DNA of 64,000 bases from CAWCXF01 sp963799455 (GTDB lineage Bacteria; Pseudomonadota; Alphaproteobacteria; Rhodobacterales; Rhodobacteraceae). Position 1 is the stretch's first letter, and the number at the start of each line of letters is the position of its first letter. Positions 55,804-64,000 of the stretch are shown piece by piece. A model generated the notes under the pieces. The model had not been told where the DNA came from. It did not search any database and worked only from the letters and a program-made list of their open reading frames with translations. Made by a program: the position numbers and the translations under genes. Where the stretch lies: contig CAWCXF010000008.1 in NCBI GenBank assembly GCA_963799455.1, forward strand, positions 1,736,001-1,800,000. Direction: 5' to 3'.

Positions 55804-56120
55804 GTGACGGCGGCGACGCCTCCCGGCGAGGCGCCCGCGGCGCTCGGGCCGCGGCGGCGCGCCGTGATCGCGTCCGCGCTCGACACCCCCGTCCGGCTGA
55901 TCCTGGTCGCGGCGCTGACCTCGTTCTCGCTCGCCATCCCGCGCTTCTTCCAGATCGGCGTCCTCGAGCGGCGCATCTTCGTCGGCATCGTCGCGATCGG
56001 GCCGCCGCTGACGCTGATCGCGGGCCAGATGGACCTCTCGGTCGAGTCGATCGTGGCGCTGGCCGCGACGGCGGTGGCGCTGATCCTCGGCACCGGCGGC
56101 GCCGGCGGCGCTCGGGCCGA
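55804..56120 (+). pseudogene. Sugar ABC permease, N-terminal fragment only
   Basis: From GTG 55804: RLILVAALTSFSLAIPRFFQ, GIVAIGPPLTLIAGQMDLSV, ESIVALAATAVALILGTGGA. These are the first two or three membrane helices of an RbsC-type permease, including the conserved G-x-DLSV. After about 100 residues the sequence changes abruptly into an SDR relic, so the rest was deleted. Confidence 0.75.
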
Positions 56121-56490
56121 TGAGGGACCGAGGCGGCGGGCGCGCGGGGCTCACCGCCTCCATCAGGGGCCCGCGCGCGACGAGCCCCGGCCGCGGCCGC
56201 CACTCGGCCTCGAGGGCGGGCATCGTCGGCTTCGCCCGGGCGGCGGCGCTGGAGTCCGCACCCCCCGGCATCACGGTCAACGCGGTCGATCATGGCAGCA
56301 TCCTGGCCGAAGGCATGGAGCGGGAGCGCGTTCGTCGCGGCGACGGAGCGCGCGATCCCCATGGGCCGGCTCGGCACGCCGCGCGAGGTCGCCCATGCGG
56401 CGCTGTCCCTCGCCTCCGACGAGGCCGCCCACGTCACGGGCACCCCGATGGTCGTCGACGGCGGACGGATCCTGCCAGAGGGCGATGGCG
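56121..56490 (+). pseudogene. SDR C-terminal relic
   Basis: IVGFARAAALESAPPGITVN and AVDHGSILAEGME, then after a frameshift near 56325 FVAATERAIPMGRLGTPREV and LSLASDEAAHVTGTPMVVDG then GRILPEG. This is the last third of a short-chain dehydrogenase, joined directly to the permease fragment. Confidence 0.75.
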
Positions 56491-58347
56491 GCGGGCGCGC
56501 CCTCGCCCGCCACCCCCTCCGGCACGCTGCTCGTCGAGACGAGGGGGGGGCAGCCCTCGCACGATCGCGTCCGCGACCGGAAGGCGGAACCCCTCCGGCC
56601 GGCTCGTCGGCACGTGGCCTGCGGCGCCGTCGCAAGAGCCAGTCCGTCTCGCCGGCCGAGACGTAGGAATTCGGGCTCGACCCCCTGCGTGCCGCAGCCT
56701 CGGCAACTGCCTCGAAGCCCCGCTCCGCCGCGCCGCAGATCACGTGGCGCACGCCCCGCGGCGAGCCCGGAGCGCGAAGGCCCGGATGGCGCCCGCCTGG
56801 TTCTTCCGGCGCCCGACGCTGCCCGCCGCCGTCGGGAAGGGCGGCTCGACCCCGCCTCGCGGCACGGGCGCGGCCCGGTCCGGGGCGGCGCGGACCGGCG
56901 GGTGGACCGCCGCGCGTCCGGGCCGACGCGCCGTGGCGCGCCGGGCTGACGAAGACGGGGCCGGGGCGGGCGCGGTCGATCCCCTCGGGGACGGCGCGGC
57001 GGAGGGCCGCCATGTCGGCGGCGAAGGGGTCGGGATGCGTGATCGGGCCGAGGTCGCGGCAGAGCATCTTGTCCTTCGGCCCGAGCGCCGCGACGGCGAT
57101 CGTGTGGGGGTCGAGGTGCGCCGCTTCGGCCGGACCCTCGGCACGAGCCGGGGCATCCGCTCGGAGAGGGGGCGCACCGGCGGAACCGATGCCTTTGGCA
57201 TCCCTGCGGCGGCCGACGGCGCATGGCGGCGATCGGGGCGCGGTGGCGGGGCGGACCGTGGCCCCGACGGACGGGCGGGTCGCGCGCGAGGCGCCCGCGG
57301 GAGCGGGCCGCACCGGCCCGTGGGCGGGACGCGCCGCGCGGCGGGGGCGTCCAGGGGAGGGGGCATCCCGGCGGGGGCGGTGATCGACGGACCGCGGCCG
57401 GTGGCCGAGCGCGGGGCGGGCTGGATGCCGGCCCCGCCGCAGCCGGTCGCGGCCGGGTCCGGTCGCGGCTGGGGCGCGGCTCGCGGTCGGCCGAGGCGGC
57501 TCGCGCGAGCGGGCGCGGCCCTGCGGCCGGCGGCGTCGGCCGACCGGGCGGCGTGGCTGTCGCTCGACGGCGGGGTCGGAGCGTGGCCAAGGGCCGCGCG
57601 CGTCGGCCGAAGGGCCTTCGGGGGGGGTGCCGGCACGCGGTGGGCGCCGCGGGCCCGCCCTCGCGCCCGCCCTCATCCGGGCCCTTCGCCCGAGCCCGGC
57701 GCGGATGGCGACGCCGGCACCGGCCCCTGGCCGCCCCCCGCCGTCGGCGATGGCCGGGCCCGTCGCCGCCGTGGGGCTGGGGCCGCCTGCCCCCGGGATC
57801 GGCGACACCGTCGAGATCGCCCGTGCCGGGGTCGAGCCCGCCATGACCGGCGTGCGTGCCGGCGCCGGACGGCGCGTCCTTCGAGCCGGCGCCGGAGGGC
57901 GCGTCCTTCGAGCCGGCGCCGGAGGGCGCGTCCTTCGAGCCGGTGGCGCGCGAGGCGCTGGTCCGGATCGCCGCCCCCCTCGTCGGCGGCGACGACACGA
58001 CCTGGAGGCGCCGGCCTTCGGGCCCACCCCGGCCCATGGGCGACCCCAGGCTGGTCGCCGCAGCCCACGACACCCCCACGCCTTCGGCGATCGGCGCGAC
58101 CCGTTCCCGGCGTTCGAGACCCTCCCCGCGCCGATCCCGCTCCCGGGCGCGATGCGCGCCGGCCACGGCGGCCGGCGTGGCCTTCATCCGCGTCGATCAG
58201 TGGGCCAACGCCCACGTCGCCGACGATCGCTCCCGCGAGGGCCGCGCGCCCGAGGGGCACCGCGCCTGCCGGGCGCCGGCATCGGCATCGAGGCCGACGC
58301 GACACGCGCGCCGGCCCCCGCCCGGGCCGCGCGCCGGGGCCTCCCGG
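56491..58347. other. Decayed DNA, 1.85 kb, no family assigned
   Basis: Very G/C-rich with no intact gene. On the minus strand the frame through about 57140-56640 still looks protein-like (VAALGPKDKMLCRDLGPITH, FAADMAALRRAVPEGI, VICGAAERGFEAVAEAAARR), suggesting a dead enzyme gene, but no family could be named with confidence. A 27-bp tandem repeat lies at 57861-57948. Confidence 0.4.
57861..57948. repeat. 27-bp tandem repeat in decayed region
   Basis: Two full units of GGCGCGTCCTTCGAGCCGGC-GCCGGAG (57871-57897, 57898-57924), a partial third and a partial leading copy. It has the same period as the repeats at 993 and 2811 but is outside any recognised gene. Confidence 0.85.
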
Positions 58348-59274
58348 TCAGCGGGTGGGGACGGGCGCCTCGCCGCGGTAGTCGTAGAAGCCGCGCTCGG
58401 TCTTGCGGCCGAGCCAGCCCGCCTCGACGTATTTCGTCAGCAGCGGGCAGGGGCGGTACTTGGTGTCGGCGAGCCCGTCGTGGAGCACGTTCATGATGGC
58501 GAGGCAGGTGTCGAGCCCGATGAAGTCCGCAAGCTCCAAGGGCCCCATCGGGTGGTTGGCGCCGAGCCTCATCGAGGTGTCGATCGATGTCACCGTGCCC
58601 ACGCCCTCGTAGAGCGTGTAGACCGCCTCGTTGATCATCGGCATCAGGATGCGGTTGACGATGAAGGCCGGGAAGTCCTCGGCCGAGGCCGCGGTCTTGC
58701 CCAGGGACTCCACGACCTTCAAGCAGGTCTCCCAGGTCTCGGGGTCGGTGGCGATGCCGCGGATCAGCTCGACGAGCTGCATCACCGGCACCGGGTTCAT
58801 GAAGTGGAAGCCCATGAAGCGCCCGGGCCGGTCGGTGCGCGAGGCGAGCCGGGTGATCGAGATCGACGACGTGTTGGAGGTCAGGATCGTCTCGGGCTTC
58901 AGATGCGGCAGCAGATCCTCGAAGATCGCGTTCTTGACGCTCTCGCGCTCGGTCGCGGACTCGATCACCAGGTCGGACGGCCCGACATCGGCGAGCCTGA
59001 GCGTGGTGCGGATGCGCCCCAGCGCCTCCGTCCTGGCCCCGGGCGTCATGCGCTCACGCGCGACCTGCCGGTCGAGGTTGCGCTCGATGAGCGCGCGCGC
59101 GCGGTCGAGCGCGGACTGCGAGACGTCGGCCATCGTCACGTCGTAGCCCGCCACCGCGAAGACATGCGCGATGCCGTTGCCCATCTGCCCCGCGCCGACC
59201 ACGCCCACCGAGCGCACGCCGGTGCCGCCCGCGCCCTTCGCCGCGCGGTCCTGGGTCGAGAGATCGTCGGGCAT
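58348..59274 (-). CDS. hbd: 3-hydroxybutyryl-CoA dehydrogenase
   Basis: A 308-residue NAD-dependent enzyme. It has VGVVGAGQMGNGIAHVFAVA (NAD-binding, residues about 22-41), the long ESATERESVKN loop, TSNTSSISITRLAS, the catalytic FMGFHFMNPVPVM with His, and the C-terminal domain DFPAFIVNRILMPMINEAVY. It oxidises 3-hydroxybutyryl-CoA in fatty-acid or PHB metabolism. A 20-residue N-terminal extension precedes the fold. No etf or thiolase genes are beside it. Confidence 0.94.
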   Translation of the reverse strand: MPDDLSTQDRAAKGAGGTGVRSVGVVGAGQMGNGIAHVFAVAGYDVTMADVSQSALDRARALIERNLDRQVARERMTPGARTEALGRIRTTLRLADVGPSDLVIESATERESVKNAIFEDLLPHLKPETILTSNTSSISITRLASRTDRPGRFMGFHFMNPVPVMQLVELIRGIATDPETWETCLKVVESLGKTAASAEDFPAFIVNRILMPMINEAVYTLYEGVGTVTSIDTSMRLGANHPMGPLELADFIGLDTCLAIMNVLHDGLADTKYRPCPLLTKYVEAGWLGRKTERGFYDYRGEAPVPTR

Positions 59275-60045
59275 CGCGCCCTCCCGTGGTCAAGCCGCCC
59301 GCATCGTGCCCGGCGCGGGCCCGGGCCGACCATCGCCGCAGAGGCGGGACGGGACAAGGCCCTCTGCCCGAGCATCGCGCCCGCCCGGAACCCACCCTGG
59401 GCCCCCTGTCGGGAAGGCCGCGCCCGATCCCGTCGAAGGGCGCGCGGGCTCGAAGCCGACCGCCATGCGAGATCGCGGCAACGGGACCGGATGCGACGCC
59501 GAGCGGGGATGGCGGTCCCGTCCCCGTCGGCGCTTCGGGAGGCCGCAGGCGGCGCCGCCCCCCGCGAAGGCGGGGGGCGAGCGCATCGGCCCTCGCCTCC
59601 GACTGCCAGCACCGAGGCCGGACGGGCTCCGCCGGGAGGGATCGGCGGGCTCCACGACCCGCGCCGATCGCGCTCCGCCCCTGCCCCCGCCACCGTTCTC
59701 CGCCGCCGCGAGGCGCGGGACGGCCCGCCAGCGGCCGCTCATCCCAGGCGCAGGATCAGCCGGCTCGGAACCGCGCCGCCTGCGGCCTCGCGCGCCCCGC
59801 ATCCTCGAACGGCGGTCGATCCAGCCGCCCCTGGGACCGGCCAGGCCGACCTGGCGTCCTCATGCTCGCCGCGCGGTGGAAGCGGAAGACGCCGCAGGAG
59901 CCCTCATCGGACGCCATCCCTCATCGGGCGCCGGCCTTCAGGTCAGGCGCCGCTCGCGTCGGCGCCGATGGCGATCCTGCCGCCTTCGCCCCACGAGCCC
60001 CGCTGCCGGGCCGCGCGCGCGCGCGGCGCGCCCCGGCACGGCGCG
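59275..60045. other. Intergenic, 770 bases, nothing recognised
   Basis: Very G/C-rich gap between hbd and glpV. Long open frames exist on both strands, but none gives a recognisable protein and no tRNA or strong hairpin was seen. It may be further decayed DNA like 56491-58347. Confidence 0.5.
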
Positions 60046-61758
60046 TCACTGCTGCCAGGACTTGATCAGCTCCTCGTAGGCGATCGTCTGGGGCTCCTCG
60101 TCCTCGTTCTCCAGCTCGGGCTTGGGCGCGCCGGGCTGGGAGAGCCAGTACTCGGGATCCTGCTCCTCGTTCATGACCGGGCCGAGGTCGCCCTGGACGC
60201 CCGCGCGCTCGAGCCGTTCCAGCACGCTCTCCTGCTGCTCGCAGAGCGCGTCGAGCGCCTCCTGCGCGGTCTTGGCGCCCGAGGACGCGTCGCCGATGTT
60301 CTGCCACCAGAGCTGCGCGAGCTTGGGGTAGTCGGGCACGTTGGTCCCCGTCGGCGACCAGCGCACGCGGGCGGGCGAGCGGTAGAATTCGACCAGGCCG
60401 CCCAAGGCGGGCGCGCGCTCGGTGAAGCTCTCGTCCTGGATGGTCGACTCGCGGATGAAGGTCAGGCCCGCATGCGACTTCTCCACGTCCACGGTCTTGG
60501 AGGTGACGAACTGCGAGTAGAGCCAGGCGGCCTTGGCGCGGTCCTCGGGGGTGGATTTGAGGATCGTCCAGGAGCCCACGTCCTGGTAGCCGATCTTCAT
60601 GCCCTCCTCCCAGTAGACGCCGTGCGGCGAGGGCGCGAGGCGCCATTTGGGCGAGCCGTCCTCGTTGGTCACCGGGATGCCGGGCTCCACCAGCGAGGGC
60701 ACGAAGGTGGTGTACATGAACATCTGCTGGGCGATCTCGCCCTGCGCGGGGATGGGCCCCGACTCGGAGAAGGTCATGCCGGCGGCGGCGGGCGGCGCGT
60801 ACTTCGTCAGCCACTCGACGTACTTCTCGATCGCGTAGACCGCGGCGGGCGAGTTTGTGGCACCCCCCCGCGCCATGCACGAGCCCACCGGCTGGGACTT
60901 CTCGTTGACGCGGATGCCCCACTCGTCCACCGGCAGGCCGTTGGGCTCGCCCTTGTCGCCCATGCCGGCCATCGACATCCAGGCGTCGGTGAAGCGCCAG
61001 CCGAGGCTCGGATCCTTCTTGCCGTAGTCCATGTGGCCGTAGACCTGGCCCTCGACGCCCATGTGGCTGAGGTCGCGCCCGGTGAAGAACTCGGCGATGT
61101 CCTCGTAGGCCGACCAGTTGACCGGCACGCCGAGGTCGTAGCCGTAGTCGGCCTTGAAGTCCTCCATGTTCTTCGGGTCGGTGAACCAGTCCTGGCGGAA
61201 CCAGTAGAGGTTGGCGAACTGCTGGTCGGGGAGCTGGTAGAGCTCGCCGTCGGGCCCGGTGGTGAACTGGAGGCCGATGAAATCCTCCAAGTCGAGCGTG
61301 GGCGAGGTCACGTCCGCACCTTCGTTCGCCATCCACTCGGTGAGGTTGCGCGCCTGCTGGTAGCGCCAGTGGGTGCCGATCAGGTCGCTGTCGTTGACGT
61401 AGGCGTCGTAGATGTTCTCGCCCGACTGCATCTGGGTCTGGAGCTTCTCGACGACGTCGCCCTCGCCGATCAAGTTGTGGTTGACCTTGATGCCGGTGAT
61501 CGCCTCGAAGGCGGGCGCGAGCACGGTGGCCTCGTACTCGTGCGTCGGGATGGTCTCGGAGACGACGTTGAGCTCCATCCCCTGGAAGGGCTGGGCGGCA
61601 TCGACGAACCACTGCATCTCGGCCTCCTGCTCCTCGCGGGTCAGGGTCGAGCGCTCGATCTCCTCGTCGAGGAAGGCGCGCGCGGCGTCCATGTCGGCGA
61701 AGGCCGGTCCGGCGGCGATCAGGGCCAGCGCGGTGCTGGCGAGGTGGAAGCGTCTCAT
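60046..61758 (-). CDS. glpV: Glycerol ABC transporter substrate-binding protein
   Basis: A 570-residue precursor with a signal peptide (STALALIAAGPAFA). It is a large extracellular solute-binding protein (family 1 type), with KVNHNLIGEGDVVEKLQTQM, QFTTGPDGELYQLPDQQFAN, GMTFSESGPIPAQGEIAQQM and WKI-less C-terminus. Size and gene order next to the DUF2160 gene and two permeases match GlpV of the rhizobial glycerol transporter GlpSTPQUV. It would capture glycerol in the periplasm. It is separated from glpU by short repeated hairpins, which may raise its mRNA level. Confidence 0.83.
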   Translation of the reverse strand: MRRFHLASTALALIAAGPAFADMDAARAFLDEEIERSTLTREEQEAEMQWFVDAAQPFQGMELNVVSETIPTHEYEATVLAPAFEAITGIKVNHNLIGEGDVVEKLQTQMQSGENIYDAYVNDSDLIGTHWRYQQARNLTEWMANEGADVTSPTLDLEDFIGLQFTTGPDGELYQLPDQQFANLYWFRQDWFTDPKNMEDFKADYGYDLGVPVNWSAYEDIAEFFTGRDLSHMGVEGQVYGHMDYGKKDPSLGWRFTDAWMSMAGMGDKGEPNGLPVDEWGIRVNEKSQPVGSCMARGGATNSPAAVYAIEKYVEWLTKYAPPAAAGMTFSESGPIPAQGEIAQQMFMYTTFVPSLVEPGIPVTNEDGSPKWRLAPSPHGVYWEEGMKIGYQDVGSWTILKSTPEDRAKAAWLYSQFVTSKTVDVEKSHAGLTFIRESTIQDESFTERAPALGGLVEFYRSPARVRWSPTGTNVPDYPKLAQLWWQNIGDASSGAKTAQEALDALCEQQESVLERLERAGVQGDLGPVMNEEQDPEYWLSQPGAPKPELENEDEEPQTIAYEELIKSWQQ

Positions 61759-61797
61759 GGGTTGTCCTCCCGTTGGTTGTGGTGGCCGCGCCCTGCT

Positions 61798-61846
61798 TTC
61801 AGGGTCGCACCCTGCGTTCAGGGCCGCACCCTGCGTTCAGGGTCGC
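61798..61846 (-). repeat. 19-bp repeat forming hairpins between glpU and glpV
   Basis: Nearly three 19-base units (TTCAGGG-Y-CGCACCCTGCG), each able to form a small stem AGGG/CCCT. It sits between glpU and glpV. In binding-protein operons such hairpins often block exonucleases or partly stop transcription. Confidence 0.7.
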
Positions 61847-61863
61847 GGATGGTTAGCGCGCGC

Positions 61864-62136
61864 TCAGACCCAGCGGAAGACCGCAGCGGCGAAGAGCGCG
61901 CAAAGCGCGAGCGCCCAGAACTGGGGCAGGTCGGTGAGCCCGAGCCAGGCGAGGTTGATGAAGGCCGAGCCGAGCAGCGTGATGAAGAGCCGGTCGCCTC
62001 GGGTGGTCTCGATGCCGAGCGCGCCCACGCGCGGCGTCTCGGGGTATCGGATCGCCAGGACCGTGAACAGGATCAGGAGCGCGGCGATGGCCGCGAAGAA
62101 GGCCGCGGTGGGCCAGGTCCAGGCCATCCATGCCAT
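61864..62136 (-). CDS. glpU: DUF2160 membrane protein of glycerol transporter
   Basis: A 90-residue protein with hydrophobic stretches (TAAFFAAIAALLILFTVLAI, RLFITLLGSAFINLAWLGLT, FWALALCALFAAAVFRWV) and RYPETPRVGALGIETTRGDR between. This is the DUF2160 pattern found as GlpU beside glycerol ABC permeases. The role in transport is not established. Its ATG overlaps the TAA of the AT-rich orphan upstream. Confidence 0.85.
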   Translation of the reverse strand: MAWMAWTWPTAAFFAAIAALLILFTVLAIRYPETPRVGALGIETTRGDRLFITLLGSAFINLAWLGLTDLPQFWALALCALFAAAVFRWV

Positions 62137-62654
62137 TAGGAACTCACCCCCTCATTTCTTTTGGTGGGCCTGGACCATCCTACGAAACGGCGCCGGGAAG
62201 CTCGAGGCTTCGCTACCACTCTGATCCAGTGTTTTGTCGGATCGTATTCCTGAACAGGTTTAAAGGGAGCCCGAATCTCATGCGTTGGAAGAAGAACGTT
62301 CGGAACTTGCGTAGAGTGGTTGTCCTTTCCCTCAATGGGGACAGAGATGGTCGCCGGATTCCAAGCCGAACACTCCCCGAAGGTTGCTGTTCTGCCGAAT
62401 TTTCCGCGCCATTTTCTCCTCCGGAAGCTTACCTGAACTTCGGCCACGACAACTCCCTGTGATCCCCTATTGTTGATTACAGCCAGACAAGTACTGTTCC
62501 TACCCAGCCTACTCTCTAAGGAATTGAATACATACACAGCCAGTCGCGGGCCTTGAAAGATCCAGCGCAAGAATCCGACTATGGCAATGAGAGTCGACAA
62601 GCCCGCACCATAAAGCGCAGTTATCTCAGTTGCGGTGAAGGCAGGCCGGTCCAT
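62136..62654 (-). CDS. AT-rich orphan inserted in the glycerol operon
   Basis: A 172-residue protein (ATG 62652-62654). It has one N-terminal membrane segment (ALYGAGLSTLIAIVGFLRWI), then a soluble part with strand-like segments (STCLAVINNRGSQGVVVAEV, TATFGECSAWNPATISVPIE). No family was recognised. Base composition differs clearly from glpQ and glpU (28 of 60 G/C at 62461-62520). Its start overlaps the glpQ stop (TGATG) and its stop overlaps the glpU start (TAATG), so it was fitted exactly into the operon. The topology resembles small membrane-anchored sensors, which is inference only. Confidence 0.7.
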   Translation of the reverse strand: MDRPAFTATEITALYGAGLSTLIAIVGFLRWIFQGPRLAVYVFNSLESRLGRNSTCLAVINNRGSQGVVVAEVQVSFRRRKWRGKFGRTATFGECSAWNPATISVPIEGKDNHSTQVPNVLLPTHEIRAPFKPVQEYDPTKHWIRVVAKPRASRRRFVGWSRPTKRNEGVSS

Positions 62655-63540
62655 CACACCCTCCCCAGCGCGAAGCCCTTGGCGATGTAGTTCCGCACGA
62701 ACCAGATCACGAGCGCGCCGGGCACGATGGTCAGCACGCCCGCCGCCGCGAGCACGCCCCAGTCGAGGCCGCTCGCGCTGACCGTGCGGGTCATCGTCGC
62801 GGCGATGGACTTGGCGTCCACGGAGGTCAACGTGCGCGAGAGCAGCAGCTCCACCCAGGAGAACATGAAGGAGAAGAAGGCGGCGACGCCGATGCCGCTG
62901 GCGATCAGCGGCATGAAGATGCGCACGAAGAAGCGGGGGAAGGCGTAGCCGTCGAGATAGGCGGTCTCGTCGATCTCGCGTGGCACCCCGCGCATGAACC
63001 CTTCGAGGATCCAGACCGCGAGGGGGACGTTGAACAGCGTGTGCGCGAGCGCCACGGCGATGTGCGTGTCGAAGAGGCCGACCGAGGAGTAGAGCTGGAA
63101 GAAGGGCAGCGCGAACACCGCCGGCGGCGCCATGCGGTTCGTGAGCAGCCAGAAGAACAGGTGCTTGTCGCCCATGAAGCGGTAGCGCGAGAAGGCGTAG
63201 GCGGCCGGAAGCGCGACCGCCAGCGAGAGCGCGGTGTTCATCACCACGTAGATCAGGCTGTTGACGTAGCCCATGTACCAGGTGGGGTCGGTCAGGATGG
63301 TCTCGTAGTTGGCGAGCGTCGGGTTGCGCGGCAGCAGGCTGAAGCCGCCCAGGATCTCGGCGTTGGTCTTCAGGCTCATGTTCACGAGCCAGTAGATCGG
63401 CAGCATCAGGAACACGAGGTAGAGCGTCATCACCACCGCCGATCCGTTCGGGCGGAACCGGCGGCGCGCCCTCGTGCGGGGCCGGGCGGGCGCGAGGTCG
63501 CCGGGGATGGAGGCTGCGCCGGGGGCTTTGGCGGTGTCGC

Positions 63541-63544
<4 letters not shown>
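62654..63544 (-). CDS. glpQ: Glycerol ABC transporter permease 2
   Basis: A 296-residue inner-membrane permease with six hydrophobic helices. The EAA loop is MRGVPREIDETAYLDGYAFP with the usual G. A basic N-terminus of about 30 residues precedes helix 1 (TLYLVFLMLPIYWLVNMSLK). It pairs with the permease encoded upstream; their stop and start overlap as TGATG. It belongs to the MalG-like group. Confidence 0.87.

Positions 63545-64000
<456 letters not shown>

Noticed and set aside
56640..57140. Methionine-synthase-II-like or glycosyltransferase gene
   Set aside because: Short fragments resemble both, but no diagnostic motif could be confirmed, so it was left unassigned.
43798..58347. An integrative element using tRNA-Ser as attachment site
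   Set aside because: No integrase gene and no direct repeat of the tRNA 3' end was seen; the tRNA is flanked by inverted IS3 relics instead.
57856..62139. A 1427-codon open frame on the plus strand
   Set aside because: It is antisense to hbd, glpV and glpU, which have clear family motifs; it is open only because of G/C codon bias.

Overview
The window looks like a chromosome piece from a very G+C-rich alphaproteobacterium, most likely Rhodobacterales. The signs are a VPLPA-CTERM-type sorting tail, a class I lysyl-tRNA synthetase, a GlpP/Q/U/V-type glycerol ABC transporter, a UdgX plus radical-SAM repair pair, and strong G/C bias at third codon positions. No rRNA, CRISPR array, prophage or replication origin was seen. 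There are two tRNA genes: Ala(CGC) at 3645-3720 and Ser(GCT) at 45118-45207.

Layout. 1-0.6 kb: relic of an IS630-family transposase. 0.6-17.5 kb: housekeeping and stress genes, namely a frameshifted zincin metallopeptidase, gltX, a gamma-glutamylcyclotransferase, tRNA-Ala, a Crp/Fnr regulator, a GalU-like protein, udgX plus radical SAM, a tightly packed envelope/stress operon (10.7-13.6 kb), a YciE/F ferritin-like protein, SDRs and a response regulator. 17.5-28 kb: two cold-shock genes, a ParD/ParE-like pair, an AT-rich HEPN-like gene coupled to ettA, a BLUF photoreceptor, gamma-glutamyltranspeptidase and nadD. 28.5-41.3 kb: PBP4-type peptidase, a TerB-like protein, lysS, small envelope proteins, a VPLPA-CTERM protein, cysK and a cupin protein. 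41.4-43.4 kb: a SARP/BTAD-type regulator divergent from the cupin gene.

37.4-39.6 kb and 43.8-58.3 kb form a graveyard. They hold three IS3-family relics, a dead PLP decarboxylase, a truncated SDR, broken amidohydrolase and Gfo/Idh/MocA genes, broken NitT/TauT-type and sugar-type ABC transporters, and a perfect 13-bp tandem array of nearly 39 copies. A few intact genes sit inside it: a UgpC-type ATPase, mntH and mntR. Three decayed enzymes carry Glu (GAG) exactly where the catalytic or Walker Lys should be.

58.3-64 kb: hbd, then the 3' part of a glycerol ABC operon on the minus strand (glpP cut by the window edge, glpQ, an AT-rich orphan, glpU, glpV).

The most interesting signal is a pair of AT-rich orphan genes, 20139-21143 (HEPN-like, with an R-x4-H motif) and 62136-62654 (one predicted membrane segment). 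Each is placed exactly on an overlapping stop/start junction behind a conserved gene, as if single foreign genes had been slotted into host transcription units. Isolated frameshifts outside the graveyard (617-1166, around 11408, around 23878) may be real decay or sequencing errors in G/C-rich runs; the sequence alone cannot decide.
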